DNA of 12,093 bases, from the NCBI GenBank assembly GCA_012329085.1, contig JAAXQB010000253.1, positions 1-12,093 on the forward strand, read 5' to 3'. Positions 7,448 to 12,093 of this stretch are shown here, piece by piece; positions within the stretch are counted from its first letter, which is position 1; each line of letters begins with the position of its first letter. Position numbers and translations under genes: made by a program. Under the pieces are notes generated by a model. The model was not told where the DNA came from and searched no databases. It saw only the letters and a list, made by a program, of their open reading frames with translations. This stretch comes from Methanosarcinales archaeon. Its GTDB lineage: Archaea > Halobacteriota > Methanosarcinia > Methanosarcinales > Methanosarcinaceae.

Positions 7448-7777
7448 TTGCAAATAAACACCCACAATGTGATATATGTTATAGTAGAAAGACAAGAAGC
7501 TGAAAAAATTGTAAAATCTGCTAAAAATGCAGGTGCAGAGGGAGCCACAATATTTTTTGCAAGAGGAACAGGAGTTCATGAAAATAAAACTTTATTCGGA
7601 ATTCCAATTGAATCTGAAAGAGAAATTATACTTATTATCACTAAAAAAGAGAAAACTAAAAAAATACTTGAAGTTGTGATTGATGCAGGTGAATTGAATA
7701 AAGAAGGAAAAGGGATTGCTTTTGTTCAAGATGTATCTATTGTGGCTGGTATAGTGCATCAAGAACAAAAATCATAG
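7448..7777 (+). CDS. P-II-like signalling protein
   Basis: A 109-residue protein with the size and fold pattern of the P-II family: a first strand VIYVIVERQEAEKIVKSAKNAG, a T-loop region at about 37-55, a second half EIILIITKKEKTKKILEVVIDAG, and a B-loop-like GKGIAFV (87-93), the nucleotide-binding loop in classic P-II. The T-loop lacks the usual tyrosine that GlnB proteins uridylylate, and the sequence is far from GlnB/GlnK. It probably binds adenine nucleotides and docks on a partner membrane protein; the upstream DUF1538 protein is the obvious candidate. Start is TTG with a strong ribosome site. The MITE lies only about 35 nt upstream of the start codon, so expression may depend on sequences in or after it. 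Confidence 0.78.
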   Translation: MQINTHNVIYVIVERQEAEKIVKSAKNAGAEGATIFFARGTGVHENKTLFGIPIESEREIILIITKKEKTKKILEVVIDAGELNKEGKGIAFVQDVSIVAGIVHQEQKS

Positions 7778-7851
7778 ATTTTTTAAATGCTTATTTTCCA
7801 CAGAAGAATAAAATTTTTAAATTTATTAATAAAATTAAAAATTAAATATCA
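7778..7851. terminator. Convergent AT-rich intergenic stop region
   Basis: A 74-nt spacer between the convergent P-II-like gene and mptD, made of T-runs on both strands (for instance ATTTTTTAAA just after the P-II stop and AAATTTTTAAATTTATT further on). Archaeal terminators are often simple T-rich tracts, so it may serve both genes. Confidence 0.35.
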
Positions 7852-8220
7852 TTATTTTATATTTGGAATTTCTTCTATTTTTTCAATTCGCATAAGTGGA
7901 TATTTAAGTTCTTCATTATATTCCAATCCTGCATACAATATTATATTTTTATAAAAACAAGAAAGTTTCACACTAAGCATTCGTCCTTCAAGCTCACAAT
8001 ATCCAAACTCATCATTTAAATTGGATTGTATCATATCTCGATTAATTGAAACTATTATGTTTTTAACATATGGCTGAACTGATATGCTTTGTGCTATTGC
8101 ATTTTCAAGACTTTCTGCAGTTTTTAAATTAACTGGAGATCCTGTAAATTGATGATATAAAGCACCAAGCTTAATTCCAGCTTCAAATGCCGCATTAGTC
8201 ATCCGTTCAATTTTCTTCAC
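7852..8220 (-). CDS. mptD: Archaeal dihydroneopterin aldolase MptD
   Basis: A 122-residue protein of the archaeal-type aldolase family that converts dihydroneopterin to 6-hydroxymethyl-dihydropterin and glycolaldehyde in tetrahydromethanopterin synthesis. The family block [15 protein letters not shown] (13-27) is clear, as are SISVQPYV (45-52), [11 protein letters not shown] (72-82) and [10 protein letters not shown] (101-110). From memory, the active residues of the M. jannaschii enzyme are Glu25, His35, Gln61 and Tyr111; E13, H23 and Q49 here keep that spacing, and Y101 is the likely tyrosine. It starts at GTG, overlapping the TGA of the upstream gene by four bases (GTGA), so translation is probably coupled. 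M7 is an alternative start. The gene implies an H4MPT-using archaeon. Confidence 0.87.
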   Translation of the reverse strand: MKKIERMTNAAFEAGIKLGALYHQFTGSPVNLKTAESLENAIAQSISVQPYVKNIIVSINRDMIQSNLNDEFGYCELEGRMLSVKLSCFYKNIILYAGLEYNEELKYPLMRIEKIEEIPNIK

Positions 8221-10445
8221 ATTTTACCCATCAATTTTAAAATAAGTGCTTTTTGTACATGCAATCTATTTTCTGCTTGATCAAATACAACAGATTGCAC
8301 GCCATCTATAACTTCTGCTGTGATTTCTTCGCCTCTGTGAGCAGGCAGACAATGCATAACAATTACATCAGGTTTTGCAAGTTTAAGTAATTTGGAATTG
8401 ATTTGATAATCTTGTAAATCCCTTATCTTTTTATCTTTTATTTCTTCGTCACCCATGGAAATCCATACATCTGTATATAATACATCTGCATTAGTTGCGG
8501 CTTCTATTGGGTCTTGTGTTATTATAACATTTCCACCAAGTGCTCTTGCTTGTTTTATAATTTCAGCATCAGGCTCATATCCTTTTGGGCATGCGACTAT
8601 TATATCCATTCCAACAATTGCACAACCTAAAATCTCTGAATTGCAAACATTATTTCCATCTCCAATCCATGCAAACTTTAATCCTTTAAGTGTGTTTTTA
8701 TATTCTCTAATTGTAAGAAAATCAGCAAGCACTTGGCAAGGGTGTTCTTTATCAGACAATGCATTTATCACAGGTACAGTTGAATGTATGCTAAGATTTT
8801 TAATTTGTTCATGACTATTAACTCGTGCAATAATGCTATGCACATATCTTGATAATACTTTTGCCGTATCTGACATACTTTCTCCTCGCCCTATTTGGAT
8901 ATCCCTATAATTAAGATATATTGAATTTCCACCAAGTTCATATACGGCAACTTCAAATGAAACTCTTGTTCTAGTTGAGGATTTTTCAAAAATCATTGAA
9001 AAACTCTTATTTTTAAGAGCGTTCTCTTCTAACTTATTTCTATTTTCCTTTAAATCAGATGCTTTATCAAGCAATTGGTTTATTTCCTTTTTGGAGAGAT
9101 CGGTCATTGAAATCAAATGTTTTAGCACTTTTTTATTGCACTCGTTTCTAATTTGAGTCATATGTGTAATTCGTTTTTGTATCAATTCAGAAGTTCCAAT
9201 ATCTTTTCTTGAATGTAAGTTACCCTCAATATTATCTAATGCATTTTGAGATGTTTTTTCAGCCTCATCGATTGAATCTGCAATTCCAACAACGGCAATA
9301 GCTCTTGATGTTGTAGTATATATAATATTATCTTTTTCATACACACTTGAATAAAATAGTAATGCATCACCAGTATCTCCAACAATTACTGCCTGATCTT
9401 TATCAGGACTATCTGGATATCCAGAAGGAACTGCATATTTACAAACTGTTGCTTTATTACTAAATTTAATATCCAATTTAGATAGTGTTCCATTTACAAT
9501 ACCTTTCATCACATCAACAAAATCAGTTTCAAGAAGTGGCAAAAGATTCATTGCCTCTGGATCTCCAAATCTGCTATTAAATTCAATCACTTTTACACCA
9601 TGCTTTGTTATCATAAATCCACCATATAGAATTCCTTTATATTTAATCCCAGATTCTTTAAAAAGCGATTCTACAACTGCATTCATAATTTTTTTTGCAT
9701 CTTCAACATCGTGTGGAGTAATAAATGGAAGTGAATGATTTTTATCAGTATAAGACCCCATGCCACCAGTATTTGGACCTATATCTCCATCGAATGCCCT
9801 TTTGTGATCTTGAACTATTGGCATAAATACAATTGATTTTCCATCAACAAAACCATGTAGCGTAAATTCTTCGCCTTCTAATTTTTCTTCAACTACTACG
9901 GCATCATTTTTAACAAGTTCTTTTGCATAATTAATTGCAGATTCAATTGTTGGAAGTTGATCTCCCATCACTTTAACACCCTTGCCACCTGTAAGCCCAG
10001 CAGGTTTTATTGCAACAAATTCAAGTTCTTTAATATATTTTTCAAGTGTATTATTGTCTTTAAAAAATATTTTAAATCGTGGATTTCCATGAATATTATG
10101 AGTTTCCATAAAATTTCGCGTCCATGCTTTGTCAAACTCAATTTGTGCGACCTGTTTTTTTGGACCTACTACACCAATTCCCTGTTCCGATAATGCATCT
10201 GAAAGACCTGCGGCAAGTGGTGCCTCCGGTCCTATTATTGCAAGATCGATTTTGTTTGATTTTGAATAAATCAATATTTTTTCAATATTGGTTTCATTTT
10301 CAATAAGAAAATCTTTTGAATTTCTTGCAATACCTGGATTTTTTTTTGCCATTACTGAAAAAATATTTGGTTTGTATCTACTCTTTGATATTGCATCAGA
10401 AATTGCATGCTCTCTTCCACTGCTTCCTATTATTAAAATATTCAT
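8217..10445 (-). CDS. purD-argF: PurD-ArgF fusion: GAR synthetase joined to ornithine carbamoyltransferase
   Basis: One open frame of 742 residues. Residues 1 to about 432 are PurD, which ligates phosphoribosylamine and glycine with [11 protein letters not shown] (8-15), the ATP-grasp loop TGGKGVKV (152-159), [10 protein letters not shown] (223-232) and [13 protein letters not shown] (288-300). Residues about 440-742 are ArgF, which makes citrulline: STRTR (490-494, carbamoyl phosphate), HPCQ (568-571), DGNNVCNS (596-603) and [10 protein letters not shown] (698-707, ornithine). Both halves look full length and catalytically intact. The join is only about eight residues, with no flexible linker. 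Codon 440 is GTG (9126-9128) at the place where free ArgF normally begins ([12 protein letters not shown]), so internal initiation could still yield ArgF alone. ArgF works as a trimer and PurD usually as a monomer. Downstream mptD overlaps by four bases. Confidence 0.9.
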   Translation of the reverse strand: MNILIIGSSGREHAISDAISKSRYKPNIFSVMAKKNPGIARNSKDFLIENETNIEKILIYSKSNKIDLAIIGPEAPLAAGLSDALSEQGIGVVGPKKQVAQIEFDKAWTRNFMETHNIHGNPRFKIFFKDNNTLEKYIKELEFVAIKPAGLTGGKGVKVMGDQLPTIESAINYAKELVKNDAVVVEEKLEGEEFTLHGFVDGKSIVFMPIVQDHKRAFDGDIGPNTGGMGSYTDKNHSLPFITPHDVEDAKKIMNAVVESLFKESGIKYKGILYGGFMITKHGVKVIEFNSRFGDPEAMNLLPLLETDFVDVMKGIVNGTLSKLDIKFSNKATVCKYAVPSGYPDSPDKDQAVIVGDTGDALLFYSSVYEKDNIIYTTTSRAIAVVGIADSIDEAEKTSQNALDNIEGNLHSRKDIGTSELIQKRITHMTQIRNECNKKVLKHLISMTDLSKKEINQLLDKASDLKENRNKLEENALKNKSFSMIFEKSSTRTRVSFEVAVYELGGNSIYLNYRDIQIGRGESMSDTAKVLSRYVHSIIARVNSHEQIKNLSIHSTVPVINALSDKEHPCQVLADFLTIREYKNTLKGLKFAWIGDGNNVCNSEILGCAIVGMDIIVACPKGYEPDAEIIKQARALGGNVIITQDPIEAATNADVLYTDVWISMGDEEIKDKKIRDLQDYQINSKLLKLAKPDVIVMHCLPAHRGEEITAEVIDGVQSVVFDQAENRLHVQKALILKLMGKM

Positions 10446-10485
10446 GTATTTTACATCCTATGCTTTAAACTGACACTATTTAAAC

Positions 10486-10495
10486 TATTTAAATA
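10486..10495 (-). promoter_or_regulatory. Possible TATA box of purD-argF-mptD
   Basis: TATTTAAATA, about 41-50 nt upstream of the ATG at 10445, which would place the transcript start some 15 nt before the start codon. TAGGATG closer to the ATG (about 10455-10461) may be a weak ribosome site. A second similar A/T string lies nearby, so the exact box is uncertain. Confidence 0.35.
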
Positions 10496-10603
10496 TTAGC
10501 GTTTGATAATTTGGTTTATAATCAATTTAAGATATTTAACATAAATAGTTATGCTAATATCATTTACTACTATGTTTGATAGTGATATATATAGTTTTTT
10601 ATG

Positions 10604-10642
10604 GCTCATTCGGAAAGCTCATTTGGAAAGCTCATTCGGAAC
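10604..10642 (+). repeat. Three tandem 13-bp half-units of the family-A hairpin
   Basis: GCTCATTCGGAAA (10604), GCTCATTTGGAAA (10617) and GCTCATTCGGAAC (10630) follow each other without spacing. Each is a left arm plus loop; only the third is completed by a right arm into a hairpin. Confidence 0.75.
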
Positions 10643-10650
10643 GAATGAGC
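10630..10650 (+). repeat. Family-A GNA-loop hairpin, copy 3
   Basis: GCTCATTCG, loop GAA, CGAATGAGC: nine perfect Watson-Crick pairs. Followed by GTATGAG. Confidence 0.8.
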
Positions 10651-10694
10651 GTATGAGAATATCTTTGATTTTCGTTCTGAATGAGCGTAAACAA

Positions 10695-10711
10695 TCATTC
10701 TTTCAGAATGA
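10695..10711 (-). repeat. Family-A hairpin in opposite orientation
   Basis: TCATTCT, TTC, AGAATGA on the plus strand; on the minus strand the loop is GAA as in the other copies, and the hairpin is followed by GTTTACG after two further bases. Seven core pairs are perfect. Confidence 0.55.
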
Positions 10712-10731
10712 ATTTAAGAAAATCTTTGATA

Positions 10732-10752
10732 GCTTGTTCAGAATGAACAAGC
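10732..10752 (+). repeat. Family-A GNA-loop hairpin, copy 4
   Basis: GCTTGTTCA, loop GAA, TGAACAAGC: nine perfect pairs, although several positions differ from copy 3 on both arms. Preceded by AATCTTTGATA and followed by GTTTGC. Confidence 0.8.
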
Positions 10753-10756
10753 GTTT

Positions 10757-10777
10757 GCACATTTGGGACAAATGGGT
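10757..10777 (+). repeat. Family-A GNA-loop hairpin, copy 5
   Basis: GCACATTTG, loop GGA, CAAATGGGT: seven Watson-Crick pairs, one G-T wobble and one A-G mismatch. Followed by GTTATTCG. It lies only four bases after copy 4. Confidence 0.65.
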
Positions 10778-10995
10778 GTTATTCGAATGAATTAGTGTAT
10801 GAGAAACTCTTTTATTTTCGTTCTGTGTGAGCGTAAACACCCATTCTTTCGAAAATTTTCAGAGAAAATATTCTATTTTAAAATTTCTTTCATAGATTTT
10901 ATTCAGAATAAGTTTAAGAAAATTTTTGATTTTAATTCTAAACAATCGTTAGTATCTAATTTGTAAAATTGTGTAATTAATGAAAATCTTTGATA

Positions 10996-11016
10996 GCTCA
11001 TTTGGGACAAATAAGC
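10996..11016 (+). repeat. Family-A GNA-loop hairpin, copy 6
   Basis: GCTCATTTG, loop GGA, CAAATAAGC: eight pairs and one C-A mismatch. Preceded by AAATCTTTGATA, like copy 4, and followed by GTTATTA. Confidence 0.7.
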
Positions 11017-11050
11017 GTTATTATTAACAATGAAATTAAAATTTTTTATA

Positions 11051-11071
11051 GTTCATTCAGAATGAATGAGC
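11051..11071 (+). repeat. Family-A GNA-loop hairpin, copy 7
   Basis: GTTCATTCA, loop GAA, TGAATGAGC: eight Watson-Crick pairs and one T-G wobble. Preceded by ATTTTTTATA; the following ATTAG departs from the usual GTT. Confidence 0.7.
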
Positions 11072-11136
11072 ATTAGAAAAAAAAATTGATTTTTTATAAT
11101 ATAGGTCCTTTACAGATCACATATAATAAACTACCT

Positions 11137-11160
11137 AAAAAAAGTATATTATTAAAATAG
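11137..11160 (-). terminator. T-rich terminator of the tRNA
   Basis: Reading on the minus strand just past the tRNA 3' end there is TATTTTAATAATATAC and then a run of seven T (11143-11137). Archaeal tRNA genes commonly end in such T-tracts. Confidence 0.4.
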
Positions 11161-11161
11161 A

Positions 11162-11236
11162 TGCTCTGATGGGGATTTGAACCCCAGTCGAAGGAGTGAG
11201 AGTCCTACATGATTGGCCATGCTACACTATCAGAGC
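11162..11236 (-). tRNA. tRNA-Glu, anticodon CTC
   Basis: Read on the minus strand, the 75-nt molecule folds as a cloverleaf: acceptor GCTCTGA with TCAGAGC and discriminator A; D-arm region with GTGTAGCATGGCCAATCAT, close to known archaeal tRNA-Glu; anticodon loop CTCTCAC with anticodon CTC; T-arm TGGGG-TTCAAAT-CCCCA. There is no intron and no encoded CCA. The outermost pair of the anticodon stem appears to be a T-T mismatch (positions 27 and 43), leaving four good pairs. A TTTAAAA about 40 nt upstream could be its box A. Identity rests on the anticodon and on the similarity of the D-arm to other archaeal tRNA-Glu. Confidence 0.93.
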
Positions 11237-11428
11237 GATTATTATATGAATTTAATAGATATGTATAATGGTTTTAAATGTTATAAATATTTCGGTTAAA
11301 TTGAGCATGCAAATTGTTTTATAAAAATCATATCTTATGGCAATTTTGGAAGCATTTTTTAAATTTAAATAATTTTAATATTTTTTAAATTTCATTTATA
11401 TAAATGGCATACTATTTGATTTATTTAA

Positions 11429-11475
11429 GAGAAATTAAAATTTTCTATAAGCATAAAATTTTACAAATTATATAC
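11429..11475 (+). repeat. Family-B double palindrome, diverged copy
   Basis: GAGAAATT, AAAA, then a decayed second arm TTTTCTA; followed by GCATAAAATTTTACAAATTATATAC. It aligns over its whole length with the reverse complement of 11928-11975, with about seven substitutions and one missing base. Pairing is partly lost, so this copy is older. Confidence 0.65.
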
Positions 11476-11571
11476 AGTAAAAAATTATTTAATTTCACTT
11501 TCCGCATCCATCCACCAACCCAAATAACTTATTTATTTAGCCCCCAAATATACTACAATTTATGCCAACCC

Positions 11572-11593
11572 ATATATATATATATATATATAT
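11572..11593. repeat. (AT)11 simple repeat
   Basis: Twenty-two bases of alternating A and T, about 40 nt upstream of the transposase start. Could vary in length by slippage and lies where a promoter would be expected. Confidence 0.9.
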
Positions 11594-11634
11594 CAAAACA
11601 ACCAGATGCATGAGTTATTATAGAAAAACCAATC

Positions 11635-12093
11635 ATGCAATCCAATTCCCTTAAAACTCTTTTCAAAGATGTCCATCTGGAAAATCAAAAAAAAGTTAAA
11701 GAAATCAGTCTTGACCTTCTTGCAATTAAAAACATTCTTGACAAACTTGACTTTGATAATTTATTTAATGACCATGTAATTTGGGATTCTAATCAATGGT
11801 CAGTAACTCCTGCAGATTTAGCAAAATTGATAATATTTCTTCCATACCATATAACAAGTAGCAGAATCCCAATTTATCGAATAAATCAAGCATACGAAAC
11901 TGTTGATATGGAATTACTTTTTGAATTGTATATAACTTATAAAGTTATATACTTAGAGAAATTTTTTAATTTCTCGTCTGGAATTTCCCCTTTAAATATT
12001 AATGATGATAATATTGGAAGGATGCTTGACAGATTTAATGAATCTGGATGCTCTGACTTTTTTACAAAATTTGCACTCACTGTATATGAAAAA
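11635..12093 (+). CDS. IS1634-type transposase, N-terminal part, with in-frame insertion
   Basis: An ATG-started frame open for 153 codons to the window end. The order of motifs matches the N-terminal domain (DUF4277-like) of IS1634-type DDE transposases: KEISLDLLAIKNILDKLDF (22-40), then VIWDSNQWSVTPADLAKLII, then SSRIPIYRINQAYETVDMELLFEL and PLNINDDNIGRMLDRFNESG. The catalytic DDE domain lies beyond the window. Between MELLFEL and SGISPLNINDD sixteen extra residues (YITYKVIYLEKFFNFS, about 99-114) are encoded by a 48-bp palindromic element; removing it restores the expected family spacing. No ribosome site is evident before the ATG. Whether the enzyme is still active cannot be judged from the fragment. 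Confidence 0.78.
   Translation, partial: MQSNSLKTLFKDVHLENQKKVKEISLDLLAIKNILDKLDFDNLFNDHVIWDSNQWSVTPADLAKLIIFLPYHITSSRIPIYRINQAYETVDMELLFELYITYKVIYLEKFFNFSSGISPLNINDDNIGRMLDRFNESGCSDFFTKFALTVYEK
11928..11975 (-). repeat. Family-B double palindrome inside the transposase gene
   Basis: Two perfect hairpins in 48 bp: GTATATAACTT-ATA-AAGTTATATAC (11-bp stem, 11928-11952), three bases, then GAGAAATT-TTTT-AATTTCTC (8-bp stem, 11956-11975). Its reverse complement matches the copies at 7220 and 11429. The length is a multiple of three and it contains no stop in the transposase frame. Confidence 0.85.

Larger units (their letters stand above)
10643..10850 (+). repeat. Imperfect direct repeat of about 65 bp
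   Basis: 10643-10704 and 10785-10850 share the same order of blocks: GAATGA, then GTATGAGAA, then ATTTTCGTTCTG, then TGAGCGTAAACA and CATTCTTTC. The copies differ by substitutions and a few indels. Fragments of the same block (AGAAACTCT, ATTTTCGT) also occur near 2731-2750. Confidence 0.6.
10446..11161. other. Gene-free region packed with hairpin repeats
   Basis: A 716-nt spacer between the purD-argF promoter and the tRNA 3' end. It holds at least five family-A hairpins in plus orientation, one in the opposite orientation, a run of three 13-bp half-units and a direct repeat of about 65 bp. Short frames in it are made of repeat sequence and are not credible genes. Confidence 0.7.
11237..11634. 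other. Spacer between tRNA-Glu and the transposase gene
   Basis: Very AT-rich. It contains a family-B palindrome (11429-11475), a C-rich patch (11509-11570, with CCATCCACCAACCC and GCCCCCAAAT) that differs from its surroundings, and an (AT)11 run. The left end of the insertion sequence should lie here, but without the right end I cannot identify its terminal repeat. A 69-codon frame at 11404-11613 runs through the repeats and is not credible. Confidence 0.5.

Noticed and set aside
10551..10790. A 79-codon plus-strand frame
   Set aside because: It consists almost wholly of hairpin and direct-repeat sequence, with no ribosome site and no recognisable protein features.
10446..11161. CRISPR array or leader
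   Set aside because: The repeats are irregularly spaced, differ in sequence, occur in both orientations and have no uniform spacers; no cas genes are present.
11404..11613. A 69-codon frame upstream of the transposase
   Set aside because: It runs through a family-B palindrome and the (AT)11 tract and has no family resemblance.

Overview
The window reads as a stretch of an AT-rich archaeal chromosome (by eye about 30% G+C). The archaeal markers are an archaeal-type dihydroneopterin aldolase (MptD, tetrahydromethanopterin synthesis), a TrpB2-type tryptophan synthase, a tRNA-Glu(CTC) of archaeal type, TATA/BRE-like promoters and an IS1634-type transposase. Together they suggest a methanogen or methanogen-related lineage; a Methanosarcinia/Halobacteriota relative is my best guess, but it is not proven by the sequence.

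Layout. (1) Positions 1-2504, plus strand: the end of a trp operon in the order trpB1 (partial), trpB2, trpA. (2) 2505-4984: a minus-strand internalin-like leucine-rich-repeat protein with a membrane anchor, flanked by two long AT-rich spacers, each holding a copy of a small hairpin repeat. (3) 4985-6343, plus: an FAD/NAD(P)H oxidoreductase of the NADH oxidase / CoA-disulfide reductase family. (4) 6492-7777, plus: a DUF1538 membrane protein and a P-II-like signalling protein, separated by a miniature inverted-repeat element (MITE) that sits inside an older palindromic repeat. (5) 7852-10445, minus: a single reading frame joining PurD (purine synthesis) to ArgF (arginine synthesis), overlapping mptD by four bases. 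(6) 10446-11161: a gene-free array of short hairpins. (7) 11162-11236, minus: tRNA-Glu. (8) 11635 to the end, plus: the N-terminal part of an IS1634-type transposase carrying a 48-bp double palindrome in frame.

What stands out is the density and variety of small palindromic elements. Family A is a 21-nt hairpin (9-bp stem, GAA or GGA loop) whose stems differ between copies but stay paired. Family B is a roughly 48-bp double hairpin with three clear copies, one of them inside a coding sequence and one interrupted by the MITE. The LRR gene also carries a 60-bp in-frame insert that was duplicated together with one repeat. Other points worth checking are the PurD-ArgF fusion, the adjacent trpB1/trpB2 pair and the DUF1538/P-II pair.
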